Source: an uncultured Lachnospiraceae bacterium (GTDB lineage Bacteria; Bacillota; Clostridia; Lachnospirales; Lachnospiraceae). From it: a DNA stretch of 45,273 nucleotides. The DNA lies in contig CAKQXY010000030.1 in NCBI GenBank assembly GCA_934292725.1, positions 1 through 45,273 of the forward strand, read 5' to 3'. This document shows, piece by piece, positions 32,173 through 40,988 of this stretch (the stretch's first letter is position 1; each line of letters opens with the position of its first letter). Below the pieces are notes generated by a model. It worked only from the letters and a program-made list of their open reading frames with translations. It did not search any database and had not been told where the DNA came from. The position numbers and the translations under genes are program-made.

Positions 32173-32562
32173 ATGGACGAGAAGCTTAAACAAAAATTAA
32201 TTGAAGTTGTTAAGGCAGGTGATGAAAATCAGGCAAGTGAGCTTTTGTGGCAGCTTGTAATTGATTGCCAGAACTGTCCGTTTAAGACTGTGTCAGGTCT
32301 TCCATTTTCCTACACGATTAAGCGTGGGCGAAATGGGGAACTGACAAAGGAATTATGGATTGACAGACGGGAGAATAGTAAGTCATTGGCGTGGAGCAGT
32401 ATCAGACTGGCATTTTCAAATGCAATGAAAATAAAGAGTGCAGATCGCCCTAAAGCGCTTGGCGATATTCGCGGTGTTTCTTATATTTACCCTATGCTGT
32501 GGCGCTTTGGTGTGATTGAGGTACCGCAAACAGCACAGCAGCGTATGAATACAGAACTGTAA
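32173..32562 (+). CDS. Conserved hypothetical protein upstream of uvrB
   Basis: 129 residues, cytosolic, no membrane segment. CQNCPFKT (around 35-42) has two cysteines spaced C-x2-C, followed by GLPFSYTIKRG and ELWIDRREN, then a helix SIRLAFSNAMKIK and a C-terminal GVSYIYPMLWRFGVIEVP. I associate similar small proteins with Lachnospiraceae genomes but know no function. The two cysteines could bind metal or be coincidental. It is 26 bases before uvrB and likely co-transcribed, which hints at but does not show a role in DNA repair. The start ATG 32173 follows AGAAGGGTG. Confidence 0.65.
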   Translation: MDEKLKQKLIEVVKAGDENQASELLWQLVIDCQNCPFKTVSGLPFSYTIKRGRNGELTKELWIDRRENSKSLAWSSIRLAFSNAMKIKSADRPKALGDIRGVSYIYPMLWRFGVIEVPQTAQQRMNTEL

Positions 32563-32588
32563 AAATAATGTACGATGGAGGCGGGAAT

Positions 32589-34568
32589 ATGGATCATTTT
32601 AAACTAGTGTCTGAGTATGCGCCGACTGGCGATCAGCCAAGGGCGATTGAAGAGCTTGTAAAAGGATTTAAAGAGGGAAATCAGTTCGAGACACTTCTCG
32701 GCGTAACCGGTTCGGGAAAGACATTTACTATGGCAAATGTCATTCAGGCATTAAATAAGCCAACGCTGATTATTTCCCACAATAAGACGCTTGCCGGTCA
32801 GCTATATGGTGAGATGAAGGAATTTTTCCCAGAGAATGCAGTTGAATATTTTGTCTCATATTATGATTATTACCAGCCTGAGGCTTATGTGCCTTCATCT
32901 GATACGTATATTGAGAAGGACTCTGCGATCAATGAGGAGATTGATAAATTAAGGCTTTCTGCGACGGCAGCGCTTTCCGAGAGGCGTGATGTAATCGTGG
33001 TGGCATCTGTTTCATGTATATATGGTCTGGGAAGTCCTGTTGATTATAAGGATATGATTTTATCACTTCGTCCAGGCATGATAAAGGATCGCGATGAAGT
33101 AATCAAAAAGCTTGTTGAGATGCAGTACGAGCGAAATGATATGGATTTTCACCGAAGTACATTCCGTGTGCACGGTGATGTCGTAGAGATTTTTCCGGCA
33201 AATGAGGGTGAAACTGCAGTGCGCGTAGAGTTTTTCGGTGATGAAATTGATCAGATAAGTGAGTTTGATCCGCTGACATCACAGGTAAGAAGCCGTCTAA
33301 AGCATATCGCAATTTTCCCGGCCTCTCACTACGTTGTTGATCCAAAGGAGATGCTTCGCGCAACAACTGATATTGAAGAAGAGCTAAAGGAACGTGTAGA
33401 TTTCTTTAAGCGAAATGACCGTTTGCTGGAGGCACAGCGAATTTCAGAACGCACTCATTATGATATTGAGATGATGAGAGAAACTGGCTTTTGCTCTGGA
33501 ATAGAAAATTATTCGCGTCATCTGGCAGGACTGCCGGCCGGTTCACCTCCGTTTACGCTGATTGATTATTTTCCAGATGATTTCTTAATTATTGTGGATG
33601 AGTCTCATATTACACTTCCGCAGGTGCGAGGTATGTTTGCAGGAGACCGCTCACGAAAAACTACACTGGTAGATTACGGTTTTCGTCTTCCATCAGCACT
33701 TGATAATCGCCCCTTGAATTTTAGTGAATTTGAAAGCAAGATTGACCAGATGCTTTTTGTTTCGGCAACACCAGGCGATTATGAAGGTGAGCATGAGATG
33801 ATGCGTGCAGAGCAGGTTATACGTCCGACAGGACTTTTAGATCCGCCGATTGAGGTGCGTCCAGTTGATGGTCAGATTGATGATCTGATTGCCGAGATTA
33901 GAAAAACGCTGCGGTCAAAAAATAAAGTGCTTGTCACGACTTTGACAAAAAGAATGGCAGAGGATCTGACGGAATATCTGCGTGATGCAGGTATTCGCGT
34001 GCGCTATCTGCATTCTGATATTGATACGCTTGAGCGTGCACAGATTATTCGCGATATGCGTCTTGATGTGTTTGACGTATTGGTGGGCATCAATTTGCTT
34101 AGAGAGGGTCTTGATATTCCAGAGATTGCGCTTGTGGCTATATTAGATGCTGATAAGGAAGGATTTCTGCGTTCAGAGACGTCACTTATTCAGACAATAG
34201 GACGAGCAGCGCGAAACAGTGAAGGTCATGTTGTGATGTATGCTGATACGATAACAGACTCTATGCGAAATGCAATTGAGGAGACAAAAAGAAGACGCGA
34301 GATTCAAAATGAGTATAATATAGAGCACAACATTACACCTACTACTATAAAGAAGGCTGTACGTGATCTGATTTCAATCTCAAAGGCAGCAGAGAAGGCT
34401 GATGAGAAGCTTGCAAAGGATCCAGAATCAATGAGCAGGCAGGAACTCGAAAAGCTGATTGCAAAGGTGGCAAAACAGATGAATAAGGCAGCTGCGGAGC
34501 TAAACTTCGAAGCAGCTGCAGAACTTCGCGATCAGATGAGAAATCTGAAGAAATATTTAGATGATTAA
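32589..34568 (+). CDS. uvrB: UvrABC system protein B
   Basis: Damage-verifying helicase of nucleotide excision repair; 659 residues, normal length. Walker A GVTGSGKTFT (about 38-47), the beta-hairpin YYDYYQPEAYVP (about 92-103), the DESH box IIVDESHITL, RQPL-type SALDNRPLNF, HSDIDTLER and LIQTIGRAARN (helicase motifs V-VI), and the C-terminal UVR domain ELEKLIAKVAKQMNKAAAEL (binds UvrC) are all seen. ATG 32589 after GGAGGCGG is preferred over an ATG seven codons earlier. uvrA follows 23 bases later. Confidence 0.97.
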   Translation: MDHFKLVSEYAPTGDQPRAIEELVKGFKEGNQFETLLGVTGSGKTFTMANVIQALNKPTLIISHNKTLAGQLYGEMKEFFPENAVEYFVSYYDYYQPEAYVPSSDTYIEKDSAINEEIDKLRLSATAALSERRDVIVVASVSCIYGLGSPVDYKDMILSLRPGMIKDRDEVIKKLVEMQYERNDMDFHRSTFRVHGDVVEIFPANEGETAVRVEFFGDEIDQISEFDPLTSQVRSRLKHIAIFPASHYVVDPKEMLRATTDIEEELKERVDFFKRNDRLLEAQRISERTHYDIEMMRETGFCSGIENYSRHLAGLPAGSPPFTLIDYFPDDFLIIVDESHITLPQVRGMFAGDRSRKTTLVDYGFRLPSALDNRPLNFSEFESKIDQMLFVSATPGDYEGEHEMMRAEQVIRPTGLLDPPIEVRPVDGQIDDLIAEIRKTLRSKNKVLVTTLTKRMAEDLTEYLRDAGIRVRYLHSDIDTLERAQIIRDMRLDVFDVLVGINLLREGLDIPEIALVAILDADKEGFLRSETSLIQTIGRAARNSEGHVVMYADTITDSMRNAIEETKRRREIQNEYNIEHNITPTTIKKAVRDLISISKAAEKADEKLAKDPESMSRQELEKLIAKVAKQMNKAAAELNFEAAAELRDQMRNLKKYLDD

Positions 34569-34591
34569 AAGAAAGGCATATAATAATAAAT

Positions 34592-37423
34592 ATGGAAAAT
34601 AAGAAATTTATCCGAATCCGTGGTGCAGCGGAGAATAATCTAAAGCACATTGATTTGGATATTCCAAGAGATGAACTTGTTGTGCTGACTGGATTGTCTG
34701 GTTCAGGAAAATCCTCACTTGCATTTGACACAATATATGCAGAGGGTCAGAGGCGATATATGGAGTCGCTTTCATCTTATGCAAGACAATTTTTAGGCCA
34801 GATGGAAAAGCCAAATGTTGAAAGTATTGAAGGTTTGCCGCCGGCAATCTCCATTGATCAGAAATCTACTAATAGAAATCCGCGTTCTACTGTAGGTACA
34901 GTAACGGAAATCTACGATTACTTTCGTCTTTTATATGCGCGTATTGGTATTCCACATTGTCCTGTCTGTGGCCGTAAGATAAGCCGTCAGACTGTTGATC
35001 AGATGGTGGACAGTTTGATGGCACTTAAAGAGCGCACGAAGATTTTATTGCTGGCACCTGTTGTGCGCGGAAAGAAAGGCCGCCATGAGAAGGTTTTGGA
35101 GCAGGCGAGAAAGAGCGGCTATGTGCGTGTGCGCATTGATGGCAGTCAGTATGATCTTGAAGAGGAGATTAAGCTTGATAAGAATATAAAGCATAATATT
35201 GAGATTATTGTAGACCGTCTTGTCATCAAAGAGGGCATTGAAAAGCGTCTTGCCGATTCACTGGAAAATGTGTTAAAGTTGGCAGATGGTCTTGCTTTTG
35301 TGGATGTTGTGGATGGAACACCAATGACGTTTAGCCAAAACTTTTCCTGCCCTGACTGCGGCATAAGCATTGATGAGATTGAGCCGCGAAGCTTTTCATT
35401 TAATAATCCCTTCGGTGCGTGTCCGACTTGCTTTGGACTTGGCTATAAGATGGAGTTTGATGAGCAGCTTATGATTCCGGATCAGTCGCTTAGCATTGAT
35501 CAGGGGGCAATTATTGTGCCTGGATGGCAGTCATGTACCGATGAAGGCAGCTTTACAAGAGCGATTTTAAATGCACTTGCAGAGGAGTTTCATTTTACAC
35601 TGGATGTGCCATTTGAGTCATACAGCAAAGAAATTCATGATATTTTGATACATGGAACTAATAAGAGTGTAAAGGTGCGCTACAAGGGACAGCGCGGGGA
35701 AGGCGTATATGATATTGTATTCGAGGGCTTAATTAAAAATGTAGAGCGCCGTTACCGTGAGACAGGTTCGGAAACAATAAAAGCAGAGTACGAAACATTT
35801 ATGCGCATCACACCATGTTCTACATGTAAGGGCATGCGTCTGAAAAGAGAGTCACTTGCCGTGACAGTGGCAGATAAAAATATTTATGAGGTGACAAATC
35901 TTTCTATTCGTGATCTGGCATCATTTTTATCTGATTTGGAGCTTACAAAGACGCAGCAGCTGATAGGCGAGCAGATTTTAAAGGAAATCCGTGCGCGTGT
36001 ACAGTTTTTGATTGATGTAGGTCTTGATTATCTTTGCCTGTCACGTGCAACCGGTACGCTTTCAGGCGGTGAGGCACAGCGCATTCGTCTGGCAACACAG
36101 ATTGGATCTGGTCTTGTCGGTGTGGCTTATATTTTAGATGAGCCAAGCATTGGTCTGCATCAAAGAGATAATGACAAGCTGCTTGGCACATTAAAGCATC
36201 TTCGTGATCTTGGCAATTCTGTTATTGTCGTTGAACATGATGAAGATACAATGCGTGCTGCTGATTATGTAGTTGACATTGGACCTGGTGCAGGTGAGCA
36301 TGGCGGTCAGGTTGTTGCAGCAGGCACGGCAGAAGAACTTATGAAAAATCCGGCATCAATAACTGGAAAATATTTGAGCGGTGAGCTTAAGATTCCAGTT
36401 CCAAGTACAAGAAGAGAACCGCAGGGCTGGCTGACCGTAGTGGGAGCAAAAGAAAATAATTTAAAGAATATCACAGTGAATTTTCCTAAGGGAGTCTTTA
36501 CATGCGTAACAGGTGTTTCTGGTTCAGGCAAGAGCAGCCTTGTCAATTCGATTTTGTATCAGGCGCTTGCAAAGCAGCTAAACCGTGCGAGAACAATTCC
36601 TGGTGCATATAAAGAGATTAAGGGCATAGAGCAGTTTGATAAGGTAATAAATATAGATCAAAGCCCGATTGGCCGTACACCGCGCTCTAATCCTGCAACT
36701 TATACTGGCGTGTTTGATATGATCCGTGATCTTTTTGCTTCAACAGTTGATGCAAAGACGAGAGGCTATAATAAGGGTCGTTTTAGCTTTAATGTAAAGG
36801 GTGGACGCTGTGAGGCATGTTCCGGTGATGGTATTGTAAAGATTGAGATGCATTTTTTGCCAGATGTGTATGTGCCATGTGAGGTCTGCAAGGGAAAACG
36901 CTATAACAGAGAAACGCTGGAAGTAAAATATAAGGGAAAGAGTATTTATGATGTGCTTAATATGACCGTAGAAGAGGCGCTTACATTTTTTGAAAATGTT
37001 CCGTCTATTTACCGCAAAATTGAGACATTATATCAGGTAGGTCTTTCATATATACGATTAGGTCAGCCATCCACAACGCTTTCAGGCGGCGAGGCACAAC
37101 GTATTAAGCTGGCAACTGAGCTAAGCCGAAAGAGTACAGGAAAAACAATCTATATTTTAGATGAGCCGACAACAGGACTTCATTTTGCAGATGTTCACAA
37201 GCTTACAGAAATGCTGCAGAAGCTTGTAGAAAACGGCAATACGGTAATTGTAATCGAGCACAACTTAGACGTAATAAAGACAGCTGATTATATAATTGAT
37301 ATGGGACCAGAAGGCGGAGACGGCGGAGGAACAGTAGTAGCGCAGGGAACGCCGGAAGAAGTGGCAGAGTGCCCGCAGTCCTACACGGGATACTATGTAA
37401 AGCGCGTTATAGCTAATGGATAA
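34592..37423 (+). CDS. uvrA: UvrABC system protein A
   Basis: Damage-recognising ABC ATPase of excision repair; 943 residues as usual. First Walker A GLSGSGKSS, zinc motifs CPVCGRKISRQ and the C-x2-C pair CPDCGISI / CPTC, signature LSGGEAQRIRLATQIGSGL, then the second half with GVSGSGKSS, zinc finger CEACSGDGIVKIEMHFLPDVYVPC in part, LSGGEAQRIKLATEL and the closing EGGDGGGTVVAQGTPEEVA. The start ATG 34592 follows AAAGAAAGG. A 135-bp palindromic element lies right after the stop. Confidence 0.97.
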   Translation: MENKKFIRIRGAAENNLKHIDLDIPRDELVVLTGLSGSGKSSLAFDTIYAEGQRRYMESLSSYARQFLGQMEKPNVESIEGLPPAISIDQKSTNRNPRSTVGTVTEIYDYFRLLYARIGIPHCPVCGRKISRQTVDQMVDSLMALKERTKILLLAPVVRGKKGRHEKVLEQARKSGYVRVRIDGSQYDLEEEIKLDKNIKHNIEIIVDRLVIKEGIEKRLADSLENVLKLADGLAFVDVVDGTPMTFSQNFSCPDCGISIDEIEPRSFSFNNPFGACPTCFGLGYKMEFDEQLMIPDQSLSIDQGAIIVPGWQSCTDEGSFTRAILNALAEEFHFTLDVPFESYSKEIHDILIHGTNKSVKVRYKGQRGEGVYDIVFEGLIKNVERRYRETGSETIKAEYETFMRITPCSTCKGMRLKRESLAVTVADKNIYEVTNLSIRDLASFLSDLELTKTQQLIGEQILKEIRARVQFLIDVGLDYLCLSRATGTLSGGEAQRIRLATQIGSGLVGVAYILDEPSIGLHQRDNDKLLGTLKHLRDLGNSVIVVEHDEDTMRAADYVVDIGPGAGEHGGQVVAAGTAEELMKNPASITGKYLSGELKIPVPSTRREPQGWLTVVGAKENNLKNITVNFPKGVFTCVTGVSGSGKSSLVNSILYQALAKQLNRARTIPGAYKEIKGIEQFDKVINIDQSPIGRTPRSNPATYTGVFDMIRDLFASTVDAKTRGYNKGRFSFNVKGGRCEACSGDGIVKIEMHFLPDVYVPCEVCKGKRYNRETLEVKYKGKSIYDVLNMTVEEALTFFENVPSIYRKIETLYQVGLSYIRLGQPSTTLSGGEAQRIKLATELSRKSTGKTIYILDEPTTGLHFADVHKLTEMLQKLVENGNTVIVIEHNLDVIKTADYIIDMGPEGGDGGGTVVAQGTPEEVAECPQSYTGYYVKRVIANG

Positions 37424-37438
37424 GCCAATATTTACAGC

Positions 37439-37573
37439 AAAGCCCGAAGGTGAATGGATTTCACGAGACGGACACTTGGAGCAGGTCTTTCAAAGTAAAG
37501 TATAATAAGAAAGAACATAAAAGGAACCTGCGGAGTTTGGTCCGTCGACGAAACCATTACACCGAAGGGCTTT
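37439..37573. repeat. 135-bp imperfect palindromic element
   Basis: AAAGCCC (37439-37445), then GGTG, ATGG, GACGGAC (37467-37473) and GCAGGT (37481-37486) on the left pair in order with ACCTGC (37526-37531), GTCCGTC (37540-37546), CCAT, CACC and GGGCTTT (37567-37573) on the right. The 39-base loop is purine-rich (TAAAGTATAATAAGAAAG). It folds as one long hairpin. It is a repeat or structured RNA; I match it to no known riboswitch. The rest of 37424-37682 holds only an AT-rich leader with a TATAAT at 37650-37655. Confidence 0.7.
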
Positions 37574-37682
37574 CGTAACATGAACATATCCCACACTTGC
37601 AATCTTTACACAGGTATGATAGACTAGATTGAATTAGTAACTAATAAAGTATAATCAGAAAGTTATATGAAAGGGTAAGGTA

Positions 37683-39254
37683 ATGCGATTGAATAAGAAG
37701 AGCCTCCTTCTTGGCGTGATCGCTTTATTACTTTCCTGTATAGTTGGAAGCAGTGCAAAAAACAGCTCATTTCTTGAAAATGTGCAGGCTTCTATGGTAC
37801 AGGAAAATGACAGCGGTCAGTCACAGGATCAGCCGGAGATTGGCGTATCAGCCTTAGGCTACTGCGTGATGAATGCAGATACAGGTGAAATTGTTTTACA
37901 AAAAAATGCTGACGAAAAGCTTCATCCGGCAAGCATTACAAAGATTATGACGCTGCTTGTGACGGTAGAACAATGCGATAATCTTGATTCTGTAACAACT
38001 GTGTCTGAAAATGCACTTAATCAGATTGCACCGCTTAGTTCAACACTTCATCCGATGCCAAAGCCGGGAGAGCAATTTACAATCAGGGATCTTTTATATG
38101 GTCTTACGATGTGCTCAGGCAATGAGTGTGCAAATATCTTAGCTGAAGCAGTTTGTGGTGATATCGACAGCTTTGTTGAACTGATGAATGAGAGAGCAAA
38201 AGAAGCTGGTGCAAAAAACACTCACTTTTCAAACCCTCACGGACTTGATGCTGATGATCATTTAACAACAGCTTATGATATGGCGCTTATTATGAAGGCA
38301 GCACTGGAAAATCCGGCGGCAAAGGAAATTCTTTCTGCAAAAACATACACGATTCCTGAAACAGAGTATACATCAGAAAGAAATATGACAAGCGGTCATA
38401 AGATGGTTTCGGGTGAGTTTGAATGTGAGGGCGTTTATGCCGGAAAGCCGGGCTATACACGTCTTGCCCAGTCCACGCTTGTGACAGCTGCAAAGAGAGG
38501 CGATGTTGATCTTATAGCAGTTGTTATGAAATCTGACTCAGGCATAAGCTATGAGGATACAAGTCTTTTGCTTGATAATGCCTATGCAAAGATTAATGAC
38601 TGGGGCATGACTGGCGGCTTTAATGTGTATCATCCGCGTGTGACACAGATTGATGATGCTGGATTTACAGTGACATGGGATGTCGGACTTGATGCTGTGA
38701 GAGCTGAGTTTCCTGTCTGGATTGAGTATGACAGCACAGATGTGCTGACAAAGGGAACTTCTGAGGTGACATCTGACACAATTTCCTATTATGTCAGTCT
38801 TTCAGATCATGGCGGAAAAAACGGTGTGTATACAGTACAAGCTTATGTGTATAATGCGTCAGGAGAATCAAAAGTCTGCTCAATTAAGGTTTTGTCAGGT
38901 GTCGGTGATAAAAAGGGCTTTGTAAATTGGAATGGTGCCACATATTATGTCCATGAAAATGGTGCACTTGGCCTGCAGTGGCAGGAGCTTGAAGAAGGCT
39001 GCTATTACTTTGATTATACGACAGCGCAGATGGTTACAGGCTGGGTGGGCAGCGATACGAAATTTTATCTTGACCCAGATGGAAAGCTGCACACAGGCTG
39101 GCTTAAGCTTGATGGAAATCAATATTATTTTTATCAGGCAGGCGATATGGTAACTGGAAAGATGACCATTGGAAATGGTGAATATTATTTTGATGAAAAT
39201 GGTGTTTTGCAGTCAGGTTTTGCGATTCCGCAGGCGCCATCATTGCATGAATAA
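37683..39254 (+). CDS. D-alanyl-D-alanine carboxypeptidase with C-terminal cell-wall-binding repeats
   Basis: 523 residues, exported: signal peptide KKSLLLGVIALLLSCIVGSS. The S11 peptidase domain (about 50-300) has the SxxK nucleophile S84-ITK and the SxN motif S145-GN. The third motif, usually K-T-G, reads K255-P-G (AGKPGYTRLA). A GBS/Ig-like segment (GFTVTWDVGLDAVRAEFPVW, about 340-410) follows, then choline-binding-type repeats with aromatic-glycine pattern (TGWVGSDTKFYLDPDGK, TGWLKLDGNQYYFYQAG, near 445-520). It would trim peptidoglycan stem peptides at the cell surface. The odd KPG motif raises doubt about normal activity. It is transcribed apart from uvrA. Confidence 0.88.
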   Translation: MRLNKKSLLLGVIALLLSCIVGSSAKNSSFLENVQASMVQENDSGQSQDQPEIGVSALGYCVMNADTGEIVLQKNADEKLHPASITKIMTLLVTVEQCDNLDSVTTVSENALNQIAPLSSTLHPMPKPGEQFTIRDLLYGLTMCSGNECANILAEAVCGDIDSFVELMNERAKEAGAKNTHFSNPHGLDADDHLTTAYDMALIMKAALENPAAKEILSAKTYTIPETEYTSERNMTSGHKMVSGEFECEGVYAGKPGYTRLAQSTLVTAAKRGDVDLIAVVMKSDSGISYEDTSLLLDNAYAKINDWGMTGGFNVYHPRVTQIDDAGFTVTWDVGLDAVRAEFPVWIEYDSTDVLTKGTSEVTSDTISYYVSLSDHGGKNGVYTVQAYVYNASGESKVCSIKVLSGVGDKKGFVNWNGATYYVHENGALGLQWQELEEGCYYFDYTTAQMVTGWVGSDTKFYLDPDGKLHTGWLKLDGNQYYFYQAGDMVTGKMTIGNGEYYFDENGVLQSGFAIPQAPSLHE

Positions 39255-39290
39255 AACATTAATAGAACATTAATAGAAGAGGATAACGTT

Positions 39291-40247
39291 ATGAAGTGGA
39301 AGAAATTTACGATTCAGACAACAACAGCAGCAGAGGATTTCATCAGTGAGAAGTTAAGTGAGATTGGCATTGAGGGAATCGAGATTGAAGATAAGGTTGA
39401 GCTGACAGCAAATGATACAAAGGGCATGTTTATTGATGTACTGCCAGATTTAGGACCAGATGACGGAGAGGCGCTTGTAAGCTTTTATCTTGATGATACG
39501 TATGATGTGCCAAAGACACTTGCTGCCGTAAAGATGGCACTTGAGGAGGTTGCTTCTTTTGTAAATGCAGGATCATGCGAGATCACAGCATCTGAGACAG
39601 AGGACAAGGATTGGATGAATAACTGGAAGCAGTATTTTAAGCCATTCGTTGTTGATGATCTTTTAATTAAGCCAACATGGGAAGAAATTCCTGAGGGAAT
39701 GGAAGGAAAGAAGCTTATTCAGATTGATCCTGGTATGGCATTTGGTACAGGAAAGCATGAGACTACTCAGCTTTGTATTGCAGGAATCCGCAAATATGTA
39801 AAGCCAGGTGATAATGTTCTTGATGTTGGAACAGGAAGCGGTATTTTGTCAATTTGTGCGCTGTTAAGCGGTGCTAGTCATGTAGTAGGAACAGATCTTG
39901 ATGAGAATGCTATTGATGCTGCACATGAGAATGCACAGGTTAATGGCATTACGTCAGAGCAGTATAAGGTTCTGATTGGAAACTTAATTGATGATCAGGC
40001 AATCAAGGATGAGGTTGGCTATGAAGCATATGATGTTGTCGTTGCCAATATTCTGGCAGATGTTATTATCGCACTGCAGGAAGTTGTCGCAGTTCATGTA
40101 AAGCATGGCGGTATCTTTATCACATCTGGAATCATTGATATGAAGGAGCAGGCCGTTATGGATGCATTTGCAAAAAATCCAGAGTTTGAAGTGATTGATG
40201 TGCTGCATCAGGGCGAGTGGGTTTCAATTGTAACTAGAAGGAAGTAA
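39291..40247 (+). CDS. prmA: Ribosomal protein L11 methyltransferase
   Basis: Methylates ribosomal protein L11 using SAM; 318 residues. The N-terminal substrate domain (KKFTIQTTTAAEDFISEKL) precedes the class I methyltransferase core: VLDVGTGSGILSI (motif I), DPGMAFGTGKHETTQ, GTDLDENAIDAAHENA and VVANILADVI (the catalytic-site NILA motif). ATG 39291 follows AGAGGATAACGTT. Upstream, AACATTAATAG occurs twice in tandem at about 39255-39275. The gene runs four bases before rsmE, a very common prmA-rsmE pair. Confidence 0.95.
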   Translation: MKWKKFTIQTTTAAEDFISEKLSEIGIEGIEIEDKVELTANDTKGMFIDVLPDLGPDDGEALVSFYLDDTYDVPKTLAAVKMALEEVASFVNAGSCEITASETEDKDWMNNWKQYFKPFVVDDLLIKPTWEEIPEGMEGKKLIQIDPGMAFGTGKHETTQLCIAGIRKYVKPGDNVLDVGTGSGILSICALLSGASHVVGTDLDENAIDAAHENAQVNGITSEQYKVLIGNLIDDQAIKDEVGYEAYDVVVANILADVIIALQEVVAVHVKHGGIFITSGIIDMKEQAVMDAFAKNPEFEVIDVLHQGEWVSIVTRRK

Positions 40248-40251
40248 ATAT

Positions 40252-40986
40252 ATGTATCATTTTTTTATAAAGCCAGAGCAGGCAGCTGCACACGAGGTAG
40301 CAATCATTGGAAGTGATGTAAATCACATCAAAAATGTGCTTAGAATGAAGGTTGGTGAACAGATTTGCGTTAATGATGGCAGTCATGAGTATCTGTGCAG
40401 CATTGCACGGCTTGATGCAGAAGAAGTGACAGCAAAAATCGAGCAGGTCAGTGAAACTACAAGTGAGCTGCCTTCAAGAATAGTATTGTTTCAGGGGCTG
40501 CCAAAGGCCGATAAGATGGAGACAATTATTCAAAAGTGTGTGGAGCTTGGCGTGCATGAGATTGTTCCAGTACAGATGAAGCGATGTGTAGTCAAGCTTG
40601 ATTGCAAAAAGGAAGAAGCAAAGAGAAAACGCTGGCAGGCGATTTCAGAGAGTGCAGCAAAGCAGGCTGGACGCGGACTTATTCCTGATATCCATCCTCT
40701 TATGACATATAAAGAGGCGCTTTCGTATGCTGCTGATAAGGAACATATCCTTGTCCCATTTGAGCATGCAGAAAATATGCAGGCAACACGCGATGCGCTT
40801 AATGCAGTAAAACCAGGTGAGCAGGTAGCAATCTTTATAGGACCAGAGGGCGGCTTTGAGGACGAGGAGATTGCACAGGCAGAAAATTGCGGTGCACAGG
40901 CGATTACGCTTGGAAGAAGAATTTTGAGGACGGAAACAGCCGGAATGGCAGTGCTTGCCATGCTTGGATACGTATTGGAGGAGTAA
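40252..40986 (+). CDS. rsmE: 16S rRNA (uracil-1498-N3)-methyltransferase
   Basis: SPOUT-fold RNA methyltransferase; 244 residues. The N-terminal PUA-like part (residues 1-70: HIKNVLRMKVGEQICVNDG) is followed by the trefoil-knot SAM site FIGPEGGFEDEEI and ITLGRRILRTETA-GMAVLAM at the end, both diagnostic for RsmE. It starts four bases after prmA and ends two bases before the cysteine desulfurase, so the three genes form one transcript. Confidence 0.95.
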   Translation: MYHFFIKPEQAAAHEVAIIGSDVNHIKNVLRMKVGEQICVNDGSHEYLCSIARLDAEEVTAKIEQVSETTSELPSRIVLFQGLPKADKMETIIQKCVELGVHEIVPVQMKRCVVKLDCKKEEAKRKRWQAISESAAKQAGRGLIPDIHPLMTYKEALSYAADKEHILVPFEHAENMQATRDALNAVKPGEQVAIFIGPEGGFEDEEIAQAENCGAQAITLGRRILRTETAGMAVLAMLGYVLEE

Positions 40987-40988
40987 AA

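Noticed and set aside
37439..37573. Riboswitch or T-box leader
   Set aside because: The element is a simple long palindrome without the conserved junctions or T-box sequence, and it has no terminator U-run.
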